Notes: generated by a model not told the origin, from the letters alone. Positions 24,845 through 34,333 are shown, numbered from the stretch's first letter. The stretch: 64,000 nt of DNA from an uncultured bacterium (GCA_903834785.1 CAILKP010000053.1:1-64000), one strand, 5' to 3'. Numbers and translations: made by a program.

Positions 24845-26893
24845 ATGTGCGGCATCGGCGCCATCCTGAGACTTGTCCCGCGCTCGGAGCGGACCGGGGA
24901 GGAGGCGATTGCCGAGAGCTGGCTGGATGCGCTGGATGCGTCGATTGCCCAGCGCGGGCCCGACGGACGGGGCAGGTTTCGCGATGCGGTGGTTTCGCAC
25001 ACCGGTGCGAGCGTGGTGCATGTGGCGATGGTGCATCGGCGGCTGAATGTGATCGACCCGGCGGGCGGGCGGCAGCCGATGGTGGTGCCCACAGCACGGT
25101 CGCGTCCGGCGGCGATGTGCCACGCCGCGCTGCTGAGCGGCGATGACGGCGTGTACCACGGGCTGGAAGACGGCGTGAGCCAGCACGGGGCGATCGTGTT
25201 TAACGGCTGCATCTACAACCACAGGGCGCTGCGGGCGAAGCTGCGGCCGGTGCTGCGTGCGTCCGGGCGGGACTTTGTCAGTGATCACAGCGACACGGAG
25301 TCGCTGCTGCACGCGTGCGAGCAGTTCGGTGCGACGGCGAACCTGCTCGAGCAGCTCGACGGCATGTTCGGCTTTGCGTACTGGTCATCAGCGGCGGGGA
25401 TGCTGATGCTGGGGCGGGACATTGCCGGAGAGAAGCCGCTGTACTGGATGCAGCCGGATCCGCAGACGCTGGTGGTGTGCTCCTCGGCGGCGGGGGTGCT
25501 GGCCGTGGCGGCGCGGATGGGACACGAACTGAAGGTCGATCCGCTGGGTGTGGCGATGTGGCTCAAGCACGGGTACTGGTCGCTGATGCCGGTGCGCGGC
25601 TTGCGGGAACTTGAGCCGGGGACGGTGGTGCAGGTTGATGTGGTGCCGGGAGCCGGCGGCGATGAACTGCACATGGGCACGGCGGTTGCCAACCCGATGG
25701 TGGGCCGCGGCCGGGGGTTTGAAGGTGGCCAGAAGCCGGACGTGCACACGACGCTGGCGTCACTTCGCGCGGCGGTGACGTCGCGGTTGGATGCTGACGT
25801 GCCGATCGGCTGCTTTTTGTCCGGCGGCGTGGATTCATCCGTCGTGGCCGCGCTGGCACAGGAGGCGATGCGGGCGGGGGGGCGGACGCTGGCGACGTTC
25901 TCGGTGTCGATCCCCGATGGGGCGCAGGATGAGGCGCCGTTTGCCGAGATGGTGGCCCGGCACCTGGGCACGCAGCATCGCACACTGACGTGCGAGATCT
26001 CGGCGGGGGCGGATCTGGAGCGGCTGATCGGGCAGCTTGGCCTGCCTTTTGGCGACAGCTCGTTGCTGCCGACGCACTGGGTCTCTGCCGCGGCGCGGAA
26101 GCATGTGGCGGTGGCTCTGGGTGGTGACGGTGGAGATGAGCTGTTCAGCGGGTATAACCGGTACACGGTGAGCCGGATGATGGCCCAGAAGCGTGGGATG
26201 TTGTCACCGCTGCGGATGCTGCCGGGATGGGCGATCGGTCTGGCGGGTGAGACGGCCAGGCGGGTGCTGACGGCCAACAAGAACCACGGGTATCACGACA
26301 TCCTGACGATCTTCCGGACGCCGGACTTTGTGCCGCTGATGGTGGATCCGGCTGTGGTCGGGCTGCTGGCGCAGCAGTACACCGGGACGCGGTGGGGGAA
26401 CCCGCCGGCTGATGCGCGGCAGGAGGACTTTGACAACTACCTGCCGCAGGATCTGATGCGCAAGGTGGATACGGCATCGATGGCGGTGGCGCTGGAAGTG
26501 CGAGCGCCGCTGCTGGAGCGTGGGCTGGTGCGGATGATGCTTGGGGCGAGCATGGCGGATGCGGAGGCGGGGGACGGGCGCAAGGGGTTGCTTCGTGCGG
26601 TGGCGCGGACGCTGGTGCCGCGGGAAGCGATTGACCGCAAGAAACAGGGCTTTGCTGTGCCGATCGGGCGGTGGTTCCGGCAGGACTTTGGCGGGCTCGG
26701 GGAGCTGGCGCGGCGAACGCTGGGCTCGGCCCAGCCCTTTGAGGCGGGGGTGGAGGCGGTGGTGAGTGCTGCCGCGGCGCGGCGGATGCTTGATGAGCAT
26801 ATGGCTGGCGTGCAGGACTACGGCCAGCGGCTGTATGCGATGGTGGTGCTGTCGGTGTGGAGCAAGTGGCTGGCGGGGCTGGGGCGGGCGTGA
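24845..26893 (+). CDS. asnB: Asparagine synthetase, glutamine-hydrolysing
   Basis: A 682-residue two-domain enzyme. The N-terminal class II glutamine amidotransferase domain starts 'MCGIGAI' (Cys2 nucleophile), with 'RGPDGRG' and 'FNGCIYNHRALR'. The C-terminal synthetase has the PP-loop 'SGGVDSSVVAAL' and 'ALGGDGGDELFSGYNRY'. It makes asparagine, or amidates another carboxylate: members of this family in polysaccharide gene clusters modify sugars or peptides, and the 'KQGFAVPIGRWFRQ' C-terminal form is shared with those. No such cluster surrounds it, so the ordinary role is assumed. It starts 51 bases after the transporter operon. Confidence 0.9.
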   Translation: MCGIGAILRLVPRSERTGEEAIAESWLDALDASIAQRGPDGRGRFRDAVVSHTGASVVHVAMVHRRLNVIDPAGGRQPMVVPTARSRPAAMCHAALLSGDDGVYHGLEDGVSQHGAIVFNGCIYNHRALRAKLRPVLRASGRDFVSDHSDTESLLHACEQFGATANLLEQLDGMFGFAYWSSAAGMLMLGRDIAGEKPLYWMQPDPQTLVVCSSAAGVLAVAARMGHELKVDPLGVAMWLKHGYWSLMPVRGLRELEPGTVVQVDVVPGAGGDELHMGTAVANPMVGRGRGFEGGQKPDVHTTLASLRAAVTSRLDADVPIGCFLSGGVDSSVVAALAQEAMRAGGRTLATFSVSIPDGAQDEAPFAEMVARHLGTQHRTLTCEISAGADLERLIGQLGLPFGDSSLLPTHWVSAAARKHVAVALGGDGGDELFSGYNRYTVSRMMAQKRGMLSPLRMLPGWAIGLAGETARRVLTANKNHGYHDILTIFRTPDFVPLMVDPAVVGLLAQQYTGTRWGNPPADARQEDFDNYLPQDLMRKVDTASMAVALEVRAPLLERGLVRMMLGASMADAEAGDGRKGLLRAVARTLVPREAIDRKKQGFAVPIGRWFRQDFGGLGELARRTLGSAQPFEAGVEAVVSAAAARRMLDEHMAGVQDYGQRLYAMVVLSVWSKWLAGLGRA

Positions 26894-26941
26894 GGCCTGG
26901 GGGTGTGGTTGTGGGTGCGGCGGGCAGAGTTCCTACGCTCG

Positions 26942-27526
26942 ATGATGCCCAGTAGCTCGGACCAAGCCGGTGTTGCCCCGCTGCCGTACAAGATCGCCAC
27001 GCTGTGCGACCTGCGTGACAAGGACGGGCGCGTGCTGCTGCTGCGGCGGCTGAAGAGCCCCAACTTCGGCATGGTCTCGCCGATCGGCGGGAAGCTGGAT
27101 GTGCACACGGGTGAGTCGCCGGCGCAGTGTGCGCGGCGGGAGATCGCCGAGGAGGCGGGGATCGATGTGCCCATCGAGCGGCTGCATCTGCTGGGGATGA
27201 TCTCCGAGACGGCGTATGAGGGCAAGAGCCACTGGCTGATCTTCTATTACCGCGTGCTGGGGCCGGTGTGGACCGAGCCGCGGCAGATGCGTGAGGGTGA
27301 ACTGGCGTGGTTTGCCAAGGGCGAGCTTGGTTCGCTGCCGCTGCCGGAGACGGACCGGCGGATTCTGTGGCCGCTGGTTGATGCGCACGAAGCGGCGTAC
27401 GTGGCGGGCAAGGCGGCGCGGCCGGGCTTCTTTGCGGTGCACATTGATTGCGACCCGGCACTCAAGAGCGAGCAGAACCCCATCGGCCTTGTGTGGAAGG
27501 TCGAGCAAAGTCTGCCAGCGGTGTGA
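26942..27526 (+). CDS. Nudix hydrolase
   Basis: A 194-residue Nudix-fold protein that would hydrolyse a nucleoside diphosphate linked to another group. The catalytic helix 'GESPAQCARREIAEEAGI' matches the REUxEExGU box. The loop between the conserved Gly and first Glu is two residues longer than the standard GX5E ('GGKLDVHTGE'). ATG 26942 is preferred over GTG 26903. The start of the fold resembles the MutT/8-oxo-dGTP group, but substrate is not assigned. Confidence 0.85.
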   Translation: MMPSSSDQAGVAPLPYKIATLCDLRDKDGRVLLLRRLKSPNFGMVSPIGGKLDVHTGESPAQCARREIAEEAGIDVPIERLHLLGMISETAYEGKSHWLIFYYRVLGPVWTEPRQMREGELAWFAKGELGSLPLPETDRRILWPLVDAHEAAYVAGKAARPGFFAVHIDCDPALKSEQNPIGLVWKVEQSLPAV

Positions 27527-27550
27527 GCGGGTGGGTGGCCGGACCGCGGG

Positions 27551-29134
27551 TTACTCGAACTTGATGCCCTGGGCCAGGTTCATGGTGCCGGAGAAGTTGA
27601 TGGTGCAACTCTGGCGGCGCATGTAGGCCTTCCAGGAGTCGCTGCCGCTTTCGCGGCCGCCGCCGGTGTCCTTCTCACCGCCGAAGGCGCCGCCGATCTC
27701 GGCACCGCTGGTGCCGAGGTTGACGTAGGCCAGGCCGCAGTCGGAGCCGGAGCCGTCGGGGTTGAGGAAGGCCTCGCTGGAGCGAACGCCCTCGGTGAAA
27801 ATGGCCGAGGAGAGGCCCTGGGCCACCGAGTTGTTCATGGTGATGGCTTCGGGGAGTTCCTTGAAGGTGAACACGTAGAGGATCGGGGCGAAGGTTTCTT
27901 CCATGGCCACGGGGAGCTTGTTGTCGGCCGGGGCGAGGATGATGGTGGGCTGGACGTAGTAGCCGCCGGCGAGATCGGAGGAGCCGACGGGGGACGCGAC
28001 CGAGCCGCCGGTGACGAGGATGCCGCCCTCGCGCTTGGCCTGGGCCACGGCGTGGTTGAAGGCCTCGACGGCTTTCTGGTTGATCAGTGGGCCGACGAGC
28101 GTGCCGGGCTGCAGCGGGTCACCGATGCGGCCGGCGACCTGCTTGTACGCCGCGGTGAGCTTGTCGAGGACGGCCTCGGCGATGGATTCGTGGACGATGA
28201 GGCGGCGGGTGGTGGTGCAGCGCTGGCCGGCGGTGCCGACGGAGCCGAAGACGATGGCGGGGATGGCCAGGGAGAGGTCCGCATCCTTGTGGACGATGCA
28301 GGCGTTGTTGCCGCCGAGTTCGAGCAGGCAGCGGCCCAGGCGTTCGGCAACGACGGTGCCGACGCGGCGGCCCATGCGGCAGGAGCCGGTGGCGGAGATG
28401 AGCGGGAGGCGACGATCGGCGATCATGCGCTCGCCGACGTCCTGGTCGGTTCCGATAACGAGTTTGAAGATGCCGGGGTGGCCCATTTCGGTGGCGACCT
28501 TGTCGGCCAGGGTGTTGCAGGCCAGGGCGGTCAGCGGGGCCAGCAGTGAGGGCTTCCAGATGGTGACATCGCCGCAGACGGCGGCGAGCGTGCTGTTCCA
28601 TGCCCAGACGGCGGCGGGGAAGTTGAACGCGCTGATCACGCCGATCATGCCCAGCGGCAGCCACTGCTCCATGAGGCGGTGGTTGGCACGCTCGCTGGGG
28701 ATGGTCAGGCCGGGGAGCTGGCGCGAGAGGCCGACGGCGAAGTCGGCGATGTCGACGATCTCCTGAATCTCGCCTTCGCCCTCTGCGCGAATCTTGCCGA
28801 CTTCGAGACTGACGAGTTCGCCGAGATCGGCCTTGTGCTTGCGGAAGGCCTCACCAATGGCGCGGACGACCTGGCCGCGGACCGGGGCGGGCACGCGGCG
28901 CCAGGTGGCGAAGGCCTGGGAGGCCTGGGCCATGGCCAGCTCGTAGGCGGCGGCATCGTCAAGCTTGACGGCGCACAGGGGCTTGCCGGTGGCGGGGTTG
29001 GTGACGGTGACTGAGCCGGCGGTGCCGGGGGCGCAGAGGCGGGGGTGGGTGTCGAGTCCGAGGCGGTGGAGGACGGCGGGCAGTGCCGCGGCGGTGGAGG
29101 TCGAGGCGGCGGCAGCGGGGGAGCTCAGTGGCAT
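27551..29134 (-). CDS. Aldehyde dehydrogenase, ALDH7/aminoadipate-semialdehyde type
   Basis: A 527-residue NAD(P)-dependent aldehyde dehydrogenase. The catalytic Cys lies in 'SVGTAGQRCTTTRRL' and the general base Glu in 'CLLELGGNNACIV'. 'GVISAFNFPAAVWAWN', 'PLISATGSCRMGRRVG' and 'GGAFGGEKDTGGGRESGSD' resemble antiquitin/ALDH7 enzymes, which oxidise alpha-aminoadipic semialdehyde in lysine breakdown. The ATG at 29134 begins a Ser/Ala-rich leader of about 30 residues; the frame is open upstream but that stretch holds AT-rich regulatory sequence. No other lysine-catabolism gene is adjacent, so substrate is uncertain. Confidence 0.88.
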   Translation of the reverse strand: MPLSSPAAAASTSTAAALPAVLHRLGLDTHPRLCAPGTAGSVTVTNPATGKPLCAVKLDDAAAYELAMAQASQAFATWRRVPAPVRGQVVRAIGEAFRKHKADLGELVSLEVGKIRAEGEGEIQEIVDIADFAVGLSRQLPGLTIPSERANHRLMEQWLPLGMIGVISAFNFPAAVWAWNSTLAAVCGDVTIWKPSLLAPLTALACNTLADKVATEMGHPGIFKLVIGTDQDVGERMIADRRLPLISATGSCRMGRRVGTVVAERLGRCLLELGGNNACIVHKDADLSLAIPAIVFGSVGTAGQRCTTTRRLIVHESIAEAVLDKLTAAYKQVAGRIGDPLQPGTLVGPLINQKAVEAFNHAVAQAKREGGILVTGGSVASPVGSSDLAGGYYVQPTIILAPADNKLPVAMEETFAPILYVFTFKELPEAITMNNSVAQGLSSAIFTEGVRSSEAFLNPDGSGSDCGLAYVNLGTSGAEIGGAFGGEKDTGGGRESGSDSWKAYMRRQSCTINFSGTMNLAQGIKFE

Positions 29135-29387
29135 AGGCGGGAGGATACGGGGGGCGATCCAAGCCCGAGAACGTCTGCGACGAACTGACGGTGCGGCCCT
29201 GGCACAGAGAGGGGGTTGCCGACGCAGCTGGCACCGGCACTGATGGAGAGGGCTTTCGGATGGGTTCGGCTCAGGAGAGATGCGGAGGGCGGGACGGAAA
29301 CGTGCCGGATTTGCCGGGGTTTGCCCGGCAGAAGCCAGTAAATCCTGTGGAAGATCTGTCGGCGAAACAAAGAAAGTCATACTTGTC

Positions 29388-29415
29388 TTGACAGGACCTT
29401 TTTATGAGCTATTCT
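29388..29415 (+). promoter_or_regulatory. Sigma70-type promoter for the small RNA candidate
   Basis: A perfect TTGACA at 29388-29393 is followed after 16 bases by TATTCT at 29410-29415, inside an unusually AT-rich stretch between two minus-strand genes. It points along the + strand into the hairpin transcript below. Confidence 0.55.
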
Positions 29416-29421
29416 TCTTTC

Positions 29422-29488
29422 ACATCCCTTTGACCCCTCCCCCCTGGCTGGCGGGCTGACGTAAGTCGGCCTGCCGGCTTTCTTTTTG
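29422..29488 (+). ncRNA. Candidate small RNA with C-rich seed and intrinsic terminator
   Basis: The predicted transcript starts about 7 bases after the -10 box and ends in a terminator at 29446-29487. Its single-stranded 5' part contains acccctcccccc (29433-29444), complementary to Shine-Dalgarno sequences; C-rich unpaired seeds of this kind are known in regulatory RNAs of other bacteria. There is no + strand gene for the promoter to serve: both neighbours are on the minus strand. A competing reading is a nine-codon peptide (ATG 29404 to TGA 29433) before an attenuator, but nothing lies downstream to attenuate. Confidence 0.45.
29446..29487 (+). terminator. Intrinsic terminator with GNRA-type loop
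   Basis: A 14-15 bp stem (29446-29460 with 29465-29479, three to four G-U pairs) closed by the tetraloop gtaa is followed by ttctttttt-like sequence (29479-29487). It is oriented + and would end the small RNA transcript. Confidence 0.7.
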
Positions 29489-29696
29489 GGCCGAAGTGGT
29501 TTTGGTGGGAGCGGAGGCGGGAACAAGCTTTTCAAGTTGGCTGCGTGATGCGGGACTCTGCGATGCAGTACGGGCGCGGAGATGCCAACTGCGGACAGTT
29601 GCTGCGCGTAGGGCGGGCACGTGCGATGCATTGCGGGTTGTGCTTGCGGGCGTGCTGGTGGGCGTGCTGGTGGCGATCGGGCCAGCGGAGCTGGCG

Positions 29697-30398
29697 TTAC
29701 GGCTTGCCTTTGGCCTGACGCGAGGCGAGCGTGACGGCGGCGAGGTTGGCGCGGGCGACCAGAGCGGACATTTCCTCAGGGCGCTTGGTCGAGAAGCGAT
29801 CGATCACGTTGCGGTCGGGACCGATGAGGTAGACGTACAGCGGGTGCACGATGTTGGGCATGGTGGTGCCGTCATCGAGCTTCACGGGCATGGAGTCGTC
29901 CAGCGCGAGGTGCTCTTTGAACGTGTCGACCAGGATCCGCTCGTGCGTGCCGGGGCCGCCGTTGATGAAGGTCCAGCGGCTGAAATCGGACTGGAAGCTC
30001 TCGCCCCACTTGGTCAGAGCGGCGGGCGTGTCGTTGGCGGGATCCAGGGAGATTGAGACGAACTGGGTTGAGGTGTTTTTGAGCTCGTCGCTCATCTGCT
30101 TGACCTGCGCGGTGATGGCCGGGCATGCCAGCGGGCAGTGGGTGAAGATGAAACTCAGCACGGTGATCTTGCCGTCGAAGATGGACTGGTCGACGGGGGC
30201 GTTGGCCTGCGTGCGGCCAGAGAACGGCGGGATGACCACGCCTTGGTACATTTCGCGCGGCGTGAGGGGGTCGACTGCGGTGGCTCGCAGGTGTTCGCGG
30301 CTGCCGCGGACGGTGATCTGGATGTACGCGAGGGCGGCGACGCCGCAGATGAGCAGGGTTGCCGAGAAGATCGCCAGAATACGGAGCGAGCGTGGCAT
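29697..30398 (-). CDS. SCO1/SenC-type copper chaperone for cytochrome oxidase
   Basis: A 233-residue membrane-anchored thioredoxin-fold protein that delivers copper to the CuA site of cytochrome c oxidase on the outer face of the membrane. An N-terminal anchor helix (residues about 7-27) precedes the copper-binding CxxxC in 'FIFTHCPLACPAI' and the distal His in 'NIVHPLYVYLIGP'. It lies 63 bases downstream of the heme O synthase gene on the same strand, which supports a role in oxidase assembly. Confidence 0.92.
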   Translation of the reverse strand: MPRSLRILAIFSATLLICGVAALAYIQITVRGSREHLRATAVDPLTPREMYQGVVIPPFSGRTQANAPVDQSIFDGKITVLSFIFTHCPLACPAITAQVKQMSDELKNTSTQFVSISLDPANDTPAALTKWGESFQSDFSRWTFINGGPGTHERILVDTFKEHLALDDSMPVKLDDGTTMPNIVHPLYVYLIGPDRNVIDRFSTKRPEEMSALVARANLAAVTLASRQAKGKP

Positions 30399-30461
30399 GA
30401 TTTCAGACCTCCCAGGATTGTGCGGCCGGCGACGATTCGCAACTGCGGCCGCGGCGACGGC

Positions 30462-31658
30462 TCAGATGAGCATGCGGACGACGGCCTCACCGACGAGTGC
30501 CAGCAGTACGACGGGCAACTGCAGGACGGAGCCCAGGAAAGCGCGGCGAGCGGTGGCCCGCGTGGCTTCGCGGAGCATGGGTGTGCAGGCGGCGACGAAG
30601 GCCAGCGAGACGGCGCCGGCGATGGTGCCGCTGATGCAGCCGAGCCGGTCGCTCATGGCAAGCATGGGCAGCAGGACGACGGGGATCATGACGATCGCGC
30701 CGATGACGATGATCCAGCTGGTGGCCTTGCCGGAGGGATCGAACACGGGCAGCACGGCGTGGCCGCCCTTGGCGTAGTCGTCCTTGTACATCCAGGCGAT
30801 GGCCAGGAAGTGGGGAATCTGCCAGAAGAACATGAGGGCGAACAGGGCCCAGCCGCCGAGCTGGGTGAGGGGTGCCAGTCCGCTGGAGCCGGCCAGTACC
30901 GCACCAGCGGACCAGCCGATCAGCGGGGGCAGTGCTCCGGGCACGGCACCGACGAGCGTGGCCAGCGGCGAGCGGGTCTTCATCGGCGTGTAGATGAGCA
31001 CGTAGATGAGTATGGTGGCGGCTGAGACGAGCATGGCGGCGGTGCCGCAGAATGCCTGAAGCGTGAGCAGGCCGAGCACGCTGCAGGCCATGCCGATGAG
31101 CAGGGCCGAGACGGGGTGCAGCCGGCTGGAGGGAATCGGGCGGCCGGCGGTGCGGTCCATCAGGCCGTCGCGGTGACGCTCCCACCACTGGTTCAGTGCG
31201 TTGGCGCCGGAGGCGGAGAAGGCCGTGCCCACCAGGCACCCGGCGGCGGAGGTGCAGATGGCCAGCCAGGATGCGGTGGAGCCGAAGATGGCCAGCAGAA
31301 AGCCGACGGCGCTGGTCAGCGTGACCATTTTGGTGATGCCGGGCTTGGTCAGCTCAACTGCTGCAGCACGCTTGAGTTGCCAGTACGTTGGCTGCGGTGC
31401 CGGTGCGGGGTGCTCGCGCGGTGGGCGGGCGCCGGCGTTGTCCTGCTGAGTGGAATCGGTGTTGGTGCTGGGCGGATTGCTCTGCGGTGACCCGCCGCGG
31501 CTTGGGCGGCCGGAGGGCGAACCGTGGCGCGGACCGAGACTGCCTGGTGCCAAGTGCATGGCGGCACCGGAGAGCGGAATCGGTGCGCCGGCGGCGGCAT
31601 CAACGGTGACGACGACCGGGGGACGAACCCAAAGCGGGATGGCGGAGAGCCGGGCCAT
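30462..31658 (-). CDS. cyoE: Protoheme IX farnesyltransferase (heme O synthase)
   Basis: A UbiA-family membrane prenyltransferase that attaches farnesyl to heme b to make heme O for terminal oxidases. The core (about residues 90-398) has eight or nine hydrophobic helices. The Asp-rich prenyl-diphosphate site is 'NQWWERHRDGLMDRTAGRP', and the second site is 'YKDDYAKGG'. The first ~85 residues are a Pro/Gly/Ser-rich extension absent from most homologues; a Met at about residue 34 is an alternative start inside it. The sco gene follows. Confidence 0.92.
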   Translation of the reverse strand: MARLSAIPLWVRPPVVVTVDAAAGAPIPLSGAAMHLAPGSLGPRHGSPSGRPSRGGSPQSNPPSTNTDSTQQDNAGARPPREHPAPAPQPTYWQLKRAAAVELTKPGITKMVTLTSAVGFLLAIFGSTASWLAICTSAAGCLVGTAFSASGANALNQWWERHRDGLMDRTAGRPIPSSRLHPVSALLIGMACSVLGLLTLQAFCGTAAMLVSAATILIYVLIYTPMKTRSPLATLVGAVPGALPPLIGWSAGAVLAGSSGLAPLTQLGGWALFALMFFWQIPHFLAIAWMYKDDYAKGGHAVLPVFDPSGKATSWIIVIGAIVMIPVVLLPMLAMSDRLGCISGTIAGAVSLAFVAACTPMLREATRATARRAFLGSVLQLPVVLLALVGEAVVRMLI

Positions 31659-31690
31659 GGAGTGGCTGCGATCCTACGTCGGCGGGGCGT

Positions 31691-31701
31691 GTGTAGTACA
31701 C
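31691..31701 (-). promoter_or_regulatory. Short dyad upstream of cyoE
   Basis: gtgta-g-tacac is a perfect 5-bp inverted repeat 33 bases before the cyoE start. It could be an operator; it is short enough to occur by chance. Confidence 0.2.
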
Positions 31702-31767
31702 CTGCACAGGAAAAACTACGGCCTGACAGGAACGGTGAACACTTGGTCTTCGGGGCCGCGGAGGTGC

Positions 31768-32421
31768 TTAGATGAGGTGGGAGATGATCTCGCTGCGTAT
31801 ATATCGGACCTTGGCTGCCTTGGACGGCTGGGTGTGGTCATCTGCAGCGCGGTAGCCGGCGGCACAGGCGACGACGGTGGTGTACCCGGAGTCTCCGAGG
31901 TTGAGTGTGGCATCGAACTGCGCGGGGTCGATGCCTTCGAGCGGGCAGGTGTCGATGCCCAGGTTGGCCGCGGCGAGCATGAAGAAGCCCAGGGCGATAT
32001 AGACCTGGCGGGTGTTCCAGTGGGTGTGGTCAAGGCCGGGGCTGGCGATGAATCCGGAGATCATGCCCTTGTAACCGGCGAGTTTTTCGGCTGGCACGCC
32101 GCGAACGGTGCTGGTTTGGGTGATGAACTTATCGACATCGGCCGGGAGAATCTGGCGTTTGGCGGTGCAGACCAGCAGGTGAGAAGCGTCGGTGACCTGG
32201 GGCTGATTCCACGCGGCGGCACGCAGGGTGGCCCGGATGGCGGGGTTGGCAACGACGATGAACCGCCACGGCTGGAGGCCGAAGGAGGAGGGGGCCATGT
32301 GGAGAGACTGCTCCAAGGCCTCCCAGTTTTCGGGAGAGATGATGCGCGAGGGGTCGAACTTCTTGGTGGCGTAGCGATCTGCGAGGGCGGCGGAGATCTG
32401 AGCGGCGGTGGCGTGGTGCAT
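31768..32421 (-). CDS. Nitroreductase-family oxidoreductase
   Basis: A 217-residue FMN-dependent nitroreductase-fold protein of the NfsB type, which reduces nitroaromatics or quinones with NAD(P)H. Visible features are '[11 protein letters not shown]' (FMN phosphate contact), '[13 protein letters not shown]', '[20 protein letters not shown]' and 'CPLEGIDP'. It is the first gene before the cyoE-sco pair, but the 109-base gap with a dyad suggests separate transcription. The physiological substrate is not known. Confidence 0.9.
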   Translation of the reverse strand: MHHATAAQISAALADRYATKKFDPSRIISPENWEALEQSLHMAPSSFGLQPWRFIVVANPAIRATLRAAAWNQPQVTDASHLLVCTAKRQILPADVDKFITQTSTVRGVPAEKLAGYKGMISGFIASPGLDHTHWNTRQVYIALGFFMLAAANLGIDTCPLEGIDPAQFDATLNLGDSGYTTVVACAAGYRAADDHTQPSKAAKVRYIRSEIISHLI

Positions 32422-32720
32422 GTGGAACCAGCGGGAGGGTGGGGGGGGCAGGACCGGGGGCGGCTTCTGCCCGCGAGGATCAGGAGGGGGAATCGACGGT
32501 TTGGCGGGATGGAGGGTACGACGGCGGGAAGTTAGAGAAAGCGCAGGCCGGGGGGAGTGTGCCGCTAAGATGGAATCGGATCGGGGCCCACGAATGGGCT
32601 TCCGCGAGCGAGTCGGTCCGGTTGCCGGTGCTGAGCTGGCGGGCCGATGGAAAACCCGCGTCTTTGCTGTGGAGCAGCGCGGGCGTGTGGCCGGACTTTA
32701 GCAAGCTATTGAGGTTCTTC

Positions 32721-33980
32721 ATGGCAGCCGTTTCGATCATGATTCCTGAGATGGGTGAAAGCGTCCGCACCGGTGTGGTTGCCAAGTGGCACAAGCCGGC
32801 GGGGGCGATGGTCAAGCGGGATGAGATCGTGATGGACCTGGAGACGGACAAGATCACTGCGGAGATCACGGCTCCGGCTGACGGCGTGCTGAAGCACGGT
32901 GTGAAGGTGGGCGACACAGTTGCTGTGCCGTCATCGGTGGGCGAAGTTGACCCGGCTGGAGTTGCTTCGGCCGGCTCGGCGAGCCCGGCGGCGGTGGCAC
33001 CGGTTGCGGCCAAGGCGGTTGGTGGCAACGGCTCGGCCCATGCCGCGGCTGCTGCGGTGGATGTGCGGGCCACGCCGCTGGCCAAGAAGGTTGCGGAGGA
33101 AAAGGGCGTGAGTTTGACCGGCGTGCAGGGGACTGGCCCGGGCGGACGCATCCGCGAGCAGGACGTGCTGGCGGTGACCGGTGGTGGTGCGACTGTTGCG
33201 GTGGCGACTGCAGCGGCGGTTCCTGCGGCTCCGGCGGCCAAGGTGCCTGCGAGCGTGGGCGGTGTCCGTCGCGTGCCGATGACGGCGCTGCGTCAGCGGA
33301 TCGCTGAGCGGCTGGTCTCGGCCCAGCACAGTGCTGCCATGCTCACGACGTTCAATGAAGTGGACATGACGGCTGTCATGGAGCTGCGCAAGCGGTACAA
33401 GGAGGAGTTCGAGAAGCGTCAGGGCGTGGGCCTGGGCTTCATGAGCTTCTTTGTCAAGGCGGCAGCGCAGGCGCTGCGTCAGTTCCCGCAGGTCAACTCG
33501 TATCTGGTGGCTGGTGCTGCCGGCGGTGTTGAGATTGAGCATCACGACTACGTGAACATCTCCGTTGCCGTGAGCACGCCCAAGGGCCTGACGGTGCCGG
33601 TGCTGCGGAACTGCCAGGAACTGTCGTTTGCGGGCATCGAGTCGGGCATCAAGGAACTGGCGGTCAAGGCTCGCGACGGCAAGCTGTCACTGGACGACCT
33701 GCAGGGCGGCACGTTCACGATCACCAACGGTGGCGTGTTCGGCTCGCTGATCAGCACGCCGATTCTCAACGCCCCGCAGTCGGCGATTCTGGGTATGCAT
33801 GCAATCAAGAACCGGCCGGTTGAGCACCCCGACAAGCCGGGTGAGATTGCCCTGCGGCCGATGATGTACCTTGCGTTGTCGTATGACCATCGGATTCTGG
33901 ACGGGTCGGACGCGGTCCAGTTCCTGGTGGCGATCAAGAACGGGCTGGAGCGTCCGGAGCGGCTGATGCTGGGCCTGTGA
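32721..33980 (+). CDS. sucB: 2-oxoglutarate dehydrogenase E2 (dihydrolipoyl succinyltransferase)
   Basis: A 419-residue acyltransferase that forms succinyl-CoA on its lipoyl arm in the TCA cycle. The lipoyl domain (residues 1-78) has the modified Lys in '[11 protein letters not shown]'. An Ala/Pro linker leads to the E3-binding domain ('[13 protein letters not shown]', '[14 protein letters not shown]'), then the catalytic domain with '[16 protein letters not shown]' (His and Asp). ATG 32721 is used (GAGG upstream). E1 and E3 genes are not adjacent. The 300 bases shared with the divergent nitroreductase gene show no clear promoter. Its 3' end has been triplicated. Confidence 0.92.
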   Translation: MAAVSIMIPEMGESVRTGVVAKWHKPAGAMVKRDEIVMDLETDKITAEITAPADGVLKHGVKVGDTVAVPSSVGEVDPAGVASAGSASPAAVAPVAAKAVGGNGSAHAAAAAVDVRATPLAKKVAEEKGVSLTGVQGTGPGGRIREQDVLAVTGGGATVAVATAAAVPAAPAAKVPASVGGVRRVPMTALRQRIAERLVSAQHSAAMLTTFNEVDMTAVMELRKRYKEEFEKRQGVGLGFMSFFVKAAAQALRQFPQVNSYLVAGAAGGVEIEHHDYVNISVAVSTPKGLTVPVLRNCQELSFAGIESGIKELAVKARDGKLSLDDLQGGTFTITNGGVFGSLISTPILNAPQSAILGMHAIKNRPVEHPDKPGEIALRPMMYLALSYDHRILDGSDAVQFLVAIKNGLERPERLMLGL

Positions 33981-34008
33981 TGCTGGGCCTGTGATGCTGG
34001 GCCTGTGA
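33967..34008 (+). repeat. 14-bp tandem triplication at the sucB stop codon
   Basis: The unit tgctgggcctgtga, which contains the sucB stop codon, occurs three times head to tail. The first copy ends the gene; the next two extend past it and add stop codons in other frames. It looks like a recent slippage event. Confidence 0.85.
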
Positions 34009-34104
34009 GGCTGGGATGCATGCTGCTTCACTGTGCATGTTTGCCGTGAAAAGCGAATAAAAAATCCCTGCGGGAGATTTCCCCAGCAGGCAGCGACCTA
34101 GGGC

Positions 34105-34118
34105 TTTTTCTAGAAAAA
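34105..34118. other. Perfect AT-rich 14-bp palindrome
   Basis: tttttctagaaaaa, nested between outer arms gcagcg (34090-34095) and cgctgc (34120-34125). It lies in the 400-base AT-rich gap between sucB and the LuxR gene. It could be a transcription terminator for sucB or a binding site; no further evidence. Confidence 0.35.
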
Positions 34119-34313
34119 ACGCTGCGCCTCGTGGATGTCCACAACGGAGGAATCGACGAATGAGCCAGGTGGTGAACGGGGAGAAAATCCTCAGTGTAAT
34201 GCCTAGGTACAACCTCCCCTTTTCCGTGATTTTGGGACAAAAAAGCCGATTCTGGTCAGCTATGCGTTACAGGGGGATACAACTTTGCTCGTTGATTCGT
34301 CGACCTTTGCGTG

Positions 34314-34333
34314 ATCTGACTCGTAGGTCAGAT
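34314..34333 (+). promoter_or_regulatory. Dyad operator candidate upstream of the LuxR regulator
   Basis: atctgac-tcgtag-gtcagat is a perfect 7-bp inverted repeat with a six-base spacer, about 76 bases before the regulator ATG. Its 20-bp size and position fit a LuxR-type dimer site, so autoregulation is plausible. Confidence 0.4.
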
